From Cryptosporangium aurantiacum (GTDB taxonomy: Bacteria; Actinomycetota; Actinomycetes; Mycobacteriales; Cryptosporangiaceae), in the NCBI RefSeq assembly GCF_900143005.1, contig NZ_FRCS01000001.1, positions 806,001-870,000 on the forward strand: a stretch of DNA of 64,000 nucleotides, given 5' to 3'. A program made the translations under genes and the position numbers. This document shows positions 17,161-24,989 of the stretch, one piece after another. Below the pieces are notes generated by a model. The model worked only from the letters and a program-made list of their open reading frames with translations, did not search any database and had not been told where the DNA came from. Position 1 is the first letter of the stretch. Every line of letters starts with the position of its first letter.

Positions 17161-18045
17161 TCATACCCGGTCGAGCGTGCTGCACGTCTTCGGATCGCCG
17201 CTGGAGTGGCCGGTGTTGAACCACTGCTCGCGCTGGGCGGCCGAGCCGTGCGTCCAGGTCTCGGGGTTCACCCGGCCACCGGACTGCTCTTGGATCCGGT
17301 CGTCGCCGACCGCTCCGGCGGCCTGGAGCGCGGACTTGATGTCTTCGGCCGAGACGCTCTCGACCAGGCTCTGCGCTCCGCCCGAGGCGTTCCGCGTCCA
17401 CACCCCGGCGAAACAGTCGGCCTGCAGTTCCAGCGCGATCGAGTACTTGTTCTCGTTGCCGGGGTCCCGCTGCTGGAGGCGGCGGACCTCACTCTCGAAC
17501 CCGGTGAGGTACTGGATGTGGTGGCCGAACTCGTGGGCCAGCACGTACGCCTGGGCGAACTCGCCGGGCGCGCCGAACCGCTGCGCCAGCTCGTCGTAGA
17601 ACCCGAGGTCGATGTAAATGCGCTGGTCACCGGGGCAGTAGAACGGGCCGACCGCGGACGTGGCCTGACCGCACGCGGTGTTCACGCCCTGGGTGAAGAA
17701 GCGGAGCCGGGGGTCCGCGTACTGCGCGCCGAGCGCCTTGGTGCCCTCGGTGCTCCAGTAGTCGCGTAGATCGTCGAAGACCGCGACCTGGCGGCACTGG
17801 ACCAGCTCGAACCGCTGGGCGTTGCTCACCGCGCACTCCTGCGCCAGGTTCGCCGAGCTGCTGGGCGCCGGGCTCGACGAGTCGTCGCCGAGCGTGTTGT
17901 ACCCGAGCAGGGCCAGCACGACGGTGACGATCAGCCCCAGCGCGCCGCCGCCGACGACCATCGGGCCGCCGCTGAAGCCGCCTCCGCCGCCGCGCGCATC
18001 CTCAACCTTGGAGAGATCAAGATTGGCGTCCTCGTCGAAGTCCAT
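17161..18045 (-). CDS. Membrane-anchored neutral zinc metallopeptidase (YpfJ family)
   Basis: A 294-residue putative metallopeptidase. A glycine-rich cytoplasmic N-terminus is followed by one membrane helix (about 29-49), then an extracytoplasmic peptidase domain. HEFGH at 171-175 and the downstream ELQADCFAG (Glu207) provide the zinc-binding and catalytic residues. Several Cys pairs (71/84, 125/137) may form disulfides outside the cell. The ATG at 18045 gives MDFDEDANLDL. It is divergent from the ABC-F gene. The natural substrate is unknown. Confidence 0.88.
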   Translation of the reverse strand: MDFDEDANLDLSKVEDARGGGGGFSGGPMVVGGGALGLIVTVVLALLGYNTLGDDSSSPAPSSSANLAQECAVSNAQRFELVQCRQVAVFDDLRDYWSTEGTKALGAQYADPRLRFFTQGVNTACGQATSAVGPFYCPGDQRIYIDLGFYDELAQRFGAPGEFAQAYVLAHEFGHHIQYLTGFESEVRRLQQRDPGNENKYSIALELQADCFAGVWTRNASGGAQSLVESVSAEDIKSALQAAGAVGDDRIQEQSGGRVNPETWTHGSAAQREQWFNTGHSSGDPKTCSTLDRV

Positions 18046-18154
18046 CGCACGCACCGTCCGTCCCGTGCCCCGCCTTCCTGGGGGCGCGCCCGTCCGGTAC
18101 CCGGCAGGCGACGGCGCCAACCCAGCGGCCGGAAAAGCGCTCCGCGCAGACGGG

Positions 18155-18178
18155 TAGACTGGCTACGTGCACTCGTAG
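18155..18178 (+). promoter_or_regulatory. Promoter and putative 3-codon leader ORF of the ABC-F gene
   Basis: TAGACT (18155-18160) resembles a -10 box. Six bases later GTG CAC TCG TAG (18167-18178) would be a leaderless three-codon ORF, 56 nt before the ABC-F start. Translated leader peptides commonly control antibiotic-resistance ABC-F genes by attenuation. This instance is inference. Confidence 0.4.
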
Positions 18179-18234
18179 ACCGACCCTCGCCTGACCTGTT
18201 CCATTTCGGCCCGTCCGTCTGCGAGGAATTCCCC

Positions 18235-19836
18235 GTGATCACCGTTACCGGCTTGGAGCTGCGCGCCGGTGCGCGCATCCTGCTGTCCGACACCACGCTG
18301 CGGGTTCAGCCCGGCGACCGGATCGGCCTCGTCGGCCGCAACGGCGCGGGCAAGACCACCACGCTGAAGGTGCTGGCGGGCGAAGGGATGCCGTACGCCG
18401 GCGAGGTCTCGCGCCGGGGTGAGGTCGGTTACCTCCCGCAGGATCCGCGCACCGGCGACCTCGACGTCACCGCCCGCGACCGGGTGCTCTCCGCCCGCGG
18501 GCTGGACGTCCTGCTGCACGACATGGACAAGGTGCAGATCGCGATGGCCGAGGCCGCGACCGACGCCGACCGCGACAAGCTGGTCCGCCGGTACGGCCGG
18601 CTGGAGGACCAGTTCGCCGCGCTGGGCGGCTACGCCGCCGAGAGCGAGGCCGCCCGGATCTGCGCGAACCTGGGCCTGCCCGACCGGGTCCTCGCACAGC
18701 CGCTCCGGACGCTCTCCGGCGGTCAGCGCCGCCGCGTCGAGCTCGCCCGGATCCTGTTCTCCGACGCCGAGACGCTACTGCTCGACGAGCCGACGAACCA
18801 CCTCGACGCCGACTCGATCACCTGGTTGCGCGACTACCTCAAGGGCCACAAGAGCGGCCTGATCGTGATCTCTCACGACGGCGACCTGCTGGACGCCGTC
18901 GTCAACAAGGTCTGGTACCTGGACGCCAACCGCGCCGAGGTCGACCAGTACAACCTGGGGTGGAAGGCCTACCACGCGCAGCGCGAGGCCGACGAGCGGC
19001 GGCGCAAGCGCGAGCGCGCGAACGCCGAGAAGAAGGCCGGCGCGCTGATGTCCCAGGCCGACAAGATGCGGGCGAAGGCCACCAAGGCGACCGCCGCGCA
19101 GAACATGGCCAAGCGCGCCGAGAAGCTGCTGGCCGGGCTCGCCGACGAGCGGGTCTCGGACAAGGTGGCGAAGGTGCGGTTCCCGACGCCTGCGCCGTGC
19201 GGCCGGACTCCGCTCACCGCGGAGGGCCTCTCGAAGAGCTACGGCTCGCTGGAGATCTTCACCGACGTCGACCTGGCCGTCGACCGGGGCACCCGGGTGG
19301 TCGTCCTCGGGCTGAACGGTGCCGGGAAGACGACGCTGCTGCGCCTGCTCTCCGGGATGGAGCAGCCCGACACCGGCGAGGTCGTGCCCGGTCACGGGCT
19401 CAAGCTCGGCTACTACGCCCAGGAGCACGAGACGCTGGACACCGAGCGGACCGTGCTGGAGAACGTCCGCGCGGCGGCGCCGGACAGCAGCGACGGTGAG
19501 CTGCGCCGGTTGCTCGGCGCGTTCCTGTTCTCCGGCGACGACGTGAACAAGCCGGCCGGGGTGCTCTCCGGTGGCGAGAAGACCCGGCTGGCGCTGGCCG
19601 GGCTGGTGAGCTCGTCCGCGAACGTGCTGCTGCTGGACGAGCCGACGAACAACCTCGACCCGGCGAGCCGGGCCCAGGTGCTCGACGCGCTCACCACGTA
19701 CACCGGAGCGGTGGTCCTGGTGACGCACGACCCCGGAGCGGTCGAGGCGTTGAAGCCGGAGAAGGTGATCCTGCTGCCCGACGGGGTGGAGGACAACTGG
19801 TCCGACGACCTGATGGAGCTCGTCTCGCTGGCCTGA
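18235..19836 (+). CDS. ABC-F family translational ATPase
   Basis: A 533-residue soluble protein with two ABC domains and no membrane helices. ABC-F proteins bind the ribosomal E site and rescue or protect ribosomes. Domain 1 has GRNGAGKTT, LSGGQRRR and LLLDEPTNHLD. A charged coiled interdomain linker covers about residues 245-305 (ADERRRKRERANAEKKAG). Domain 2 has GLNGAGKTT, LSGGEKTR and LLLDEPTNNLD. GTG 18235 has GAGGAA upstream. Synteny and layout match Rv1473 of M. tuberculosis. Whether it protects against antibiotics is not decidable from the sequence. Confidence 0.93.
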   Translation: MITVTGLELRAGARILLSDTTLRVQPGDRIGLVGRNGAGKTTTLKVLAGEGMPYAGEVSRRGEVGYLPQDPRTGDLDVTARDRVLSARGLDVLLHDMDKVQIAMAEAATDADRDKLVRRYGRLEDQFAALGGYAAESEAARICANLGLPDRVLAQPLRTLSGGQRRRVELARILFSDAETLLLDEPTNHLDADSITWLRDYLKGHKSGLIVISHDGDLLDAVVNKVWYLDANRAEVDQYNLGWKAYHAQREADERRRKRERANAEKKAGALMSQADKMRAKATKATAAQNMAKRAEKLLAGLADERVSDKVAKVRFPTPAPCGRTPLTAEGLSKSYGSLEIFTDVDLAVDRGTRVVVLGLNGAGKTTLLRLLSGMEQPDTGEVVPGHGLKLGYYAQEHETLDTERTVLENVRAAAPDSSDGELRRLLGAFLFSGDDVNKPAGVLSGGEKTRLALAGLVSSSANVLLLDEPTNNLDPASRAQVLDALTTYTGAVVLVTHDPGAVEALKPEKVILLPDGVEDNWSDDLMELVSLA

Positions 19837-19862
19837 CGCTCCGCGCCCCGCGTACGAACAAA

Positions 19863-19905
19863 ATCGGCGGGAGAGCCCCCTGGGCTCTCCCGCCGATCGT
19901 CGTTT
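19863..19905. terminator. Bidirectional hairpin terminator
   Basis: A perfect 16-bp stem, ATCGGCGGGAGAGCCC (19863-19878) and its complement (19882-19897), has a 3-nt loop. A TTT lies just after it on the plus side. The minus strand reads ATTTTGTT beyond it. It therefore serves both the ABC-F gene and the convergent membrane protein gene. Confidence 0.9.
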
Positions 19906-19914
19906 CCGCGGGTC

Positions 19915-20517
19915 TTACGGCGTCGTCGCCGCGCCGCCCGCGGCGGTGCCTGGCGCTTCCGCGGTCGGAGCGGTCGTCGGCGCCGTCGTCGGGGCGGTCG
20001 TGGTCGGGGCCGTCGTCGGCGCCGCGGTGGTCGGTGCGGTCGTCGGCGCGGTGGTCGGAGCCGCCGTCGTGGGCGCCGTGGTCGGAGCCTTCGTCGGGGC
20101 CTTCGTCGCGCCGGCGGACGGCTTGGCCGTCGCGGTGGCGCTCGGGGCCGGTGCGGTGACACTGTCCGTAGTGGCCTGATCACCGGACTGTGCCGCTGCG
20201 GTGTCGCGGGACAGGTTGCCGGTGTCCGACGCGGAGTCCGAGCTCGCCGCACCGGCGCTGGGCGCCGTGCGGGTGGCGGCGGCCTTGTCTCCGGCCGGGA
20301 ACAGCGTGTCCAGGCCGACCGAGGAGCCGGTGAACAAGCTGATGGCCAGCAGTCCGGTGTAGAGCAAGCAGCACGCGGAGACGAAGCCGGCGACGATCCG
20401 GACCAGGCGTCGGCGGCGTCCGGTCGTGTCGACAAAAACCGGCGAGCGCGAGGTCAGCACGTCATCGCCGAGAGGTTCGAGACTCTGCGTGATGTCGGAG
20501 GGGGCGACAGTGTTCAC
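19915..20517 (-). CDS. PVFVD-motif single-pass membrane protein with Thr/Pro-rich extracellular tail
   Basis: A 200-residue protein of unknown function. Residues 1-25 are short and acidic. Then comes PVFVDTTGRRRRLVRI (from Pro26), immediately before a membrane helix at about 40-62. The positive-inside rule puts the N-terminus in the cytoplasm. Outside lies GSSVGLDTLFPAGDK, a Ser/Ala/Thr region, and a tail of about 55 residues built of APTT/PTTA repeats, probably O-mannosylated or wall-spanning. GTG at 20517 follows TAGTCT by 6 nt, so it is likely leaderless. The juxtamembrane motif recurs in the genes ending at 20741, 21615 and 29220, making a local four-member family. Confidence 0.75.
   Translation of the reverse strand: MNTVAPSDITQSLEPLGDDVLTSRSPVFVDTTGRRRRLVRIVAGFVSACCLLYTGLLAISLFTGSSVGLDTLFPAGDKAAATRTAPSAGAASSDSASDTGNLSRDTAAAQSGDQATTDSVTAPAPSATATAKPSAGATKAPTKAPTTAPTTAAPTTAPTTAPTTAAPTTAPTTTAPTTAPTTAPTAEAPGTAAGGAATTP
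19950..20112 (-). repeat. Thr/Pro repeat-coding region
   Basis: Imperfect 12-15 bp repeats (gtcgtcggcgcc-like on the plus strand) encode about 50 residues of A-P-T-T units. This is the extracellular tail of the PVFVD-motif protein. Confidence 0.8.
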
Positions 20518-20523
20518 GCTTCG

Positions 20524-20529
20524 AGACTA
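20524..20529 (-). promoter_or_regulatory. -10 element of the 19915-20517 gene (leaderless)
   Basis: TAGTCT on the minus strand is 6 nt before the GTG. Upstream at 20544-20556 is CAGCCTTACCTCA, which resembles half an iron box. Confidence 0.45.
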
Positions 20530-20740
20530 AAGACCCACGGGTGCAGCCTTACCTCACGCTCAGTTAGCTCCATTTCCGGTTCTATCCGGACAGACGGGGG
20601 TGCGAATTCCCGGTAAGTCCGGACAAACCCGAGATGGCGCAACGACTTCGACTATCAGGTAACTCACAGTGAGAGCGTGTCGGACATCGGACGAAGTATC
20701 TGAGCGTGACTATGCAAATGCGACTAGTAGCGTTCGCTGG

Positions 20741-21490
20741 TCAGGACGCCCAGGGGAACAGGGTGTCCAGGAGGCCGTCGAGGGCGTTGCCGCTCGGCGA
20801 AGGGCTCGGCGCCGCGGCGGACGGCGTCGGCGCGGGAGGGTTGCTGGGGGCGGCGGAGGGCCGAGTGCTCGCGGCCGGGGCGGAGCGCGTCGACCGAGGG
20901 GTGGCGGCGGGTGCGCTGCCGGTGGCTCGTGCCGCCGGTCCGGTGTCGACGGTCGCGGCCGCGGAGCGGGAGAGTTCGGCCCGGGCGGTGGCGACCGGGG
21001 CGCCGGTGGCCGGCGGCGACTGTTTGCCGCCCGGACGTAACTCCGGGGAAGCGTGTGACTGTGCCCCGTGACCGCCGAGCATGCTGACGACGAGGATCGT
21101 GGCGTACGTCAGGCCGGCGAGGCTGACCAGCCAGAGTGCTGCCCGCAGGCGGCGCCGACGGCGGCCGGTCGTATCGAGGAACACGGGGAGTTCTGCATCA
21201 GCGACCCTGTGTAATAGTTGCGTGTCGTCGGTGCTGTTCGCGGCGTCCGAATCGGAGCGTGTGTCGACCGGAGGCGGGTCCGGCGTCTCGGCGGGGGCGT
21301 CATCCGGGGGCGTGAGACCGTCGCTGGCGGGCTCGCCGACCGGATCCGGGGTATCACCCTGCGATTCCGCCTGCGGCGGCTCTGCGGCCGCGGGCTCGGG
21401 AATCTCGCCGTCCTCGCCCGCCCTGGTGATCGAGGGAGTCCAGAACGCGGGAGTGACGCCTGTGGTGTCGTCGGTAGGGACGAGAGGCAT
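20741..21490 (-). CDS. PVFLD-motif single-pass membrane protein
   Basis: A 249-residue protein of unknown function with the same architecture as its neighbours. It has an acidic, Pro-rich cytoplasmic segment of about 100 residues, then PVFLDTTGRRRRRLR (from Pro102), a membrane helix at about 119-140, and a low-complexity Ala/Ser/Pro/Thr exterior. It ends in LLDTLFPWAS. The LDTLFP string also occurs just after the membrane in the preceding family member. The ATG at 21490 is preceded by TAGCCT with a 6-nt gap; a GTG at 21496 is an alternative. It is separated by 223 bp from the gene at 20517, which holds only the latter's promoter. Confidence 0.72.
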   Translation of the reverse strand: MPLVPTDDTTGVTPAFWTPSITRAGEDGEIPEPAAAEPPQAESQGDTPDPVGEPASDGLTPPDDAPAETPDPPPVDTRSDSDAANSTDDTQLLHRVADAELPVFLDTTGRRRRRLRAALWLVSLAGLTYATILVVSMLGGHGAQSHASPELRPGGKQSPPATGAPVATARAELSRSAAATVDTGPAARATGSAPAATPRSTRSAPAASTRPSAAPSNPPAPTPSAAAPSPSPSGNALDGLLDTLFPWAS

Positions 21491-21496
21491 GCACAC

Positions 21497-21502
21497 AGGC
21501 TA
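21497..21502 (-). promoter_or_regulatory. -10 element of the 20741-21490 gene (leaderless)
   Basis: TAGCCT on the minus strand lies 6 nt before the ATG, the same geometry as in the other three family members. Confidence 0.45.
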
Positions 21503-21614
21503 AAGGGAACGGGACGGCGCTAACCATCCCTGTAAACTGAAATGTCCTACTTCAACACTGGTCCTCCTGGGGGCAATCCTCGTGCCCCCAGGAAGGGCAC
21601 CCCGGTGTACGCAG

Positions 21615-23261
21615 TTAGGGCCCCGGGCTCACGCTGCCGCCGGTCGGCCCGGCGGTGGGCTGCGTGGGGTTACCGGTGGGCTCCGGGTCGTCGGACGGCT
21701 CCGGCTCGCGCGTCCGCGTCGGACGCGGCGTCGGGGCGGGCTCGTCGTCGTCCGGGGCTGCCGCCGACCGGGTCGGATTGGTCACCTGCGGCCCTCGGCT
21801 GGATTCCGGGGCCGGGTCGCCGACCGCTCTCTCCGACGGGCTCGCGGACGCCGACGCCGACGGCGACTCCGACTTCGCCGGGGGAGCTTCGGTCTTCTTG
21901 TCCTCTTTCTTCTCGTCGATGATCGCGCCGCGCATGACCCCAGGCCCGGCGGTCAGGCTGACGATGATGCCGATCAGGAACAGCAGCGCGATGATGCCGA
22001 CCAGGCGGAACAGGATCTTGAGCCGCTTCTGGCGCTTGCCGCTGCTGTCGACGAAAACCGGTCGCCCGAGGTCGTCGGGGCGGGTGAAGAGCTGGGTGGC
22101 CTGGTCGTCGCTGCCCGCGGGCATGCCGGGGACGTCGATCCGCGGCAGATCCTCCGGGCGCCGGATCATCTGCGTCGCAGCGTCATCCGGGCCGCCGACC
22201 CGGGTCGCGGCGACGCCGGGCGGACCGCCGGCCGCACCGGACGACGGCCGCGGTACGAACATCTGGGTCTGCTCGTTGTCCTGGTCACGCAGGGCGCGGT
22301 CGAGCGGTGAGCGGTCGGTCGCCTTGGGTAACACCATCGTGGACTCGGTGTCCACCGCCGGCGGAATCGGCACGTCCCGGCGCGGCGGCGGACCGTCGGC
22401 CGGGGTACGGGCCGCGGGGATGATCCGCGTCTCGGCGCCGGGCGACCCCTCACGGTTGTCGCGGCGACCCAGCGCGGGCAGGCCCAGTTCCTCGGGCCGG
22501 ACCCGGCGAGTCTCCTGGCCGGGCTCCTCGTCGTAGCCGCCCCGGCGGTCATAGCCCGCCCGGTCGTCGTGCCCGCCGTCGCCTCGACGGCCCTCCGGAC
22601 GCCGGTCGCCGTACCCGCCGCGGTCGTCGTACCCGCCACGCTCGTCGTACCCGCTCCGGTCGCGGTAGCCGCTCCGGTCGTCGTTTGCCATCCGGTTGTC
22701 GTACCCACCGCGGTCGTCATAACCACGTCGGTCGTCGTATCCGGCCGCGCCGTTGTAGCCGGGGGCCCCGTCGTATCCGGCCGCGCCGTTGTAGCCGGGG
22801 GCCCCGTCGTAGCCGGGGGCCCCGTCGTATCCGGGAGCCCCGTCGTATCCAGGAGCCCCGTCGTATCCGGCACCGTTGTAGCCGCGGCGCGAGCGGTCGT
22901 CGTACCCGCGCCGGTCGTCCTGCCCGCGCCGGTCGTCCCGACCCGCGCGCTCGTCGTAGCCGCCGCGCTCGTCGTACCGGTCGGGTCGCCGCTCGTCGTA
23001 CCGGCGGTTGTCGTCGTATCCGTTGTACCCGCCGCGGTCGTCGTAGTCGTCGAACGAACCGCGGTGCGCGCCGTCGTCCTCGTACCGACCGCGGGGCTCC
23101 GGCGGCCGCGTCCTCGATGGCTCCGGGGAGGGGTGGTGGCCACGCTCGGCCTCGGTGGAGCGGGGCCGACGGTAGGTCGCCGCGTCAGGGTCCGCGCCGC
23201 GCGGAGGGTCGTACGTCCCGCCGTTCGGGCGGGCGTCGTCATACCGGTAGCCGGAAGCCAT
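21615..23261 (-). CDS. Large PVFVD-motif membrane protein with RGYD-rich disordered domain and TxxΦ repeats
   Basis: A 548-residue protein of unknown function. Residues 1-250 are disordered and rich in Arg/Gly/Tyr/Asp, with GYDGAP tandem repeats. Residues 250-395 contain six spaced motifs of the form T-x-x-hydrophobic (TRRV, TRII, TMVL, TQMF, TQMI, TQLF), several followed by RP-[DE]-[DE]-L. Then comes PVFVDSSGKRQKRLK (about 399), one membrane helix (about 415-437), and an exterior of Lys/Glu/Pro/Ser/Thr. ATG 23261 follows TACCCT by 7 nt. The T-x-x-hydrophobic pattern resembles FHA-domain phosphothreonine ligands, which suggests Ser/Thr-kinase signalling. That role is inferred. Confidence 0.72.
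   Translation of the reverse strand: MASGYRYDDARPNGGTYDPPRGADPDAATYRRPRSTEAERGHHPSPEPSRTRPPEPRGRYEDDGAHRGSFDDYDDRGGYNGYDDNRRYDERRPDRYDERGGYDERAGRDDRRGQDDRRGYDDRSRRGYNGAGYDGAPGYDGAPGYDGAPGYDGAPGYNGAAGYDGAPGYNGAAGYDDRRGYDDRGGYDNRMANDDRSGYRDRSGYDERGGYDDRGGYGDRRPEGRRGDGGHDDRAGYDRRGGYDEEPGQETRRVRPEELGLPALGRRDNREGSPGAETRIIPAARTPADGPPPRRDVPIPPAVDTESTMVLPKATDRSPLDRALRDQDNEQTQMFVPRPSSGAAGGPPGVAATRVGGPDDAATQMIRRPEDLPRIDVPGMPAGSDDQATQLFTRPDDLGRPVFVDSSGKRQKRLKILFRLVGIIALLFLIGIIVSLTAGPGVMRGAIIDEKKEDKKTEAPPAKSESPSASASASPSERAVGDPAPESSRGPQVTNPTRSAAAPDDDEPAPTPRPTRTREPEPSDDPEPTGNPTQPTAGPTGGSVSPGP
22734..22874 (-). repeat. 18-bp tandem repeats coding GYDGAP units
   Basis: Seven 18-bp units plus a 15-bp remnant are head-to-tail (for example gtcgtatccgggagcccc at 22824-22841). 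They encode G-Y-[DN]-G-A-[PA] repeats in the disordered region. Near-identity of units implies recent expansion. Confidence 0.9.
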
Positions 23262-23268
23262 GGCTTTC

Positions 23269-23274
23269 AGGGTA
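23269..23274 (-). promoter_or_regulatory. -10 element of the 21615-23261 gene (leaderless)
   Basis: TACCCT on the minus strand is 7 nt before the ATG. On the plus strand it reads as part of GGGTAAGGC. Confidence 0.45.
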
Positions 23275-23405
23275 AGGCGTGCCGGGAGTGACCCACGATC
23301 TGGAGGTGAAGGTTCCATCCGTTCGGCCCGGTTGTTGCCAACGTTCGGTACATCACAGCGGTGCGTAGGCTCGTCCGGTACGGACCGAATCCGGAGGGGG
23401 CGACG

Positions 23406-24146
23406 ATGCCGATGGAGCCGGAGAGCACTCCGATGACCAGGGGCGATACCGACGCGGACGGTGCCGGGCCGCGGCTGCGCCGCGATCAGCCGGGGCTACT
23501 CACCGTTGCGGTCGGCCCGGTCGGTCGGTTCGACGACAGGGCAGTCCGGACGCTGAGCGGGCTGGCACGAATCGGACGCGAACTGACCGGCGACATCCGG
23601 GTGGTCGTCCTCGAACTCGCCGAAAGTAACGCGTCCACTACCGACAGTGCATCCGGGGAGGATCGCGACCCGGTTCTGGCCGGTTACCAAGAGGGGGTGG
23701 CCTGGCTCCGGCGGGCAGACGTCGTCTCGGTGGCCACCGCACGGGGCCCGCTCACCGGCGTCGCCGTGGAACTCGCGCTCTGCTGCGACCTGCGGCTGCT
23801 CGGCGTCGAGGCGTCGCTCACGCTGACCGGAGCGCGCACCGGGGGCGCGCCGCTGCTCGGGGCCACCGGCCGGCTGGTCGACCTGGTCGGTGCCGCACGG
23901 GCGACCGAGCTCTGCCTCACCGGGCGAACCGTCGGCGCGGCCGAGGCCGAGCGGATCGGGCTCGTCTCCCGGGTCGTGCCCGGCACCGAGTTGGAGGTGG
24001 CCACCGACGCGCTCGTCGCGGGGCTGCTGGCCGCCGACCGCGTCGCGCTCACCGAGACCAAGGCGCTGCTGAACCACACTCTGCGCGACCAGTTGGCCGC
24101 TGAGCGTGAGTCCTTCGCCCGCCGCGCCCGGCCCGACGCCGGTTAG
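23406..24146 (+). CDS. Enoyl-CoA hydratase/isomerase family protein
   Basis: A 246-residue crotonase-fold protein. Recognisable parts are ARGPLTGVAVELALCCDLRL, the AEAERIGLVSRVVPG helix-strand and a C-terminal LTETKALLNHTL. The N-terminal 40 residues are divergent. The usual catalytic Glu positions of hydratases are not evident, so the reaction is uncertain. The ATG at 23406 has GGAGGGGG 5 nt upstream and is preferred over an in-frame GTG at 23361. In M. tuberculosis an enoyl-CoA hydratase (echA12) also neighbours the ABC-F gene. The stop overlaps xth by 4 nt (TTAG). Confidence 0.85.
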   Translation: MPMEPESTPMTRGDTDADGAGPRLRRDQPGLLTVAVGPVGRFDDRAVRTLSGLARIGRELTGDIRVVVLELAESNASTTDSASGEDRDPVLAGYQEGVAWLRRADVVSVATARGPLTGVAVELALCCDLRLLGVEASLTLTGARTGGAPLLGATGRLVDLVGAARATELCLTGRTVGAAEAERIGLVSRVVPGTELEVATDALVAGLLAADRVALTETKALLNHTLRDQLAAERESFARRARPDAG

Positions 24147-24925
24147 TTCACGTCCACGACGACCGGGGCGTGATCCGACGGGGCCTTTCCCTTGCGGGCG
24201 TTGCGGTCGACGTAGGCGTCGCTGACGGTGGCCGCGAGGGCGGCGTCCGCATAGAACAGGTCGATGCGCATGCCGAGGTTCTTCGGGAACGCCCCGGCCC
24301 GGTAGTCCCAGTAGGTGAACGGGTGGTCGTATTTCAACGGCCGCGGCACCACGTCGACCAGCCCGGCCTCGCGCAGCGAGGCCAGCGCCGCCCGCTCCGG
24401 CGGCGTGACGTGCGTGAGGCCGACGAACGCGGCCGGGTCGAAGACGTCGTCGTCGGTGGGGGCCACGTTGAAGTCGCCGGCGACGACGAACGGGCCCGAC
24501 CCCAGCTCCGCGGCCACGGTGTTCCGCAGCGCCTCCAGCCAGGCCAGCTTGTACGTGTAGTGCGCGTGCCCGGGTTCGCGCCCGTTCGGCACATACACCG
24601 ACCAGATCCGGACGCCGTCACAGGTGGCGCCGATCGCGCGCGGCTCCGGGTCGTCGGGGAACCCCGGCTGGTCGACCAGGCCGCGGGTCACCCCGTCCAG
24701 CCCGACCCGGGACAGCAGCGCCACGCCGTTCCAGCGTCCGTCGCCGTGGGCGGCGGTCTCGTAGCCCAGTTCGGCCACCGCGTCGGCGGGGAACGCGTCC
24801 GTGCTGCACTTGATCTCCTGCAGGCAGACGACGTCCGGCTTCGTGGTCGCGAGCCAGTCGAGCAGCCGCGGGAGACGCGCGATCACCGAGTTCACGTTCC
24901 AGGTCGCCAGGCGCACGGCACCCAT
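24143..24925 (-). CDS. xth: Exodeoxyribonuclease III (AP endonuclease)
   Basis: A 260-residue endonuclease/exonuclease/phosphatase-fold enzyme that incises DNA at abasic sites and degrades 3' ends. It has LATWNVNSVIARLPRLLDWL at the N-terminus, the metal-binding QEIKC, YVPNGRE, GDFNVAPTDDDVFDP with catalytic Asp/Asn, and SDHAPVVVDVN at the end with the catalytic Asp-His. Length is standard for XthA. It is divergent from the ABC exporter by 64 bp. Confidence 0.95.
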   Translation of the reverse strand: MGAVRLATWNVNSVIARLPRLLDWLATTKPDVVCLQEIKCSTDAFPADAVAELGYETAAHGDGRWNGVALLSRVGLDGVTRGLVDQPGFPDDPEPRAIGATCDGVRIWSVYVPNGREPGHAHYTYKLAWLEALRNTVAAELGSGPFVVAGDFNVAPTDDDVFDPAAFVGLTHVTPPERAALASLREAGLVDVVPRPLKYDHPFTYWDYRAGAFPKNLGMRIDLFYADAALAATVSDAYVDRNARKGKAPSDHAPVVVDVN

Positions 24926-24989
24926 CCTGCCGCGTGATCGGAATCTGTGCGGCGATTACAGTGTTACATCGCACCGGAGGTGGCGCCCG

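Noticed and set aside
20544-20556. Second iron box before the 19915-20517 gene
   Set aside because: Only one half site (AGCCTTACCTCA) fits the consensus; the other half shows almost no match.
22734-22883. Regular 18-bp repeats as a possible CRISPR array
   Set aside because: There are no unique spacers and the repeats are in frame, coding GYDGAP units; no cas genes are nearby.
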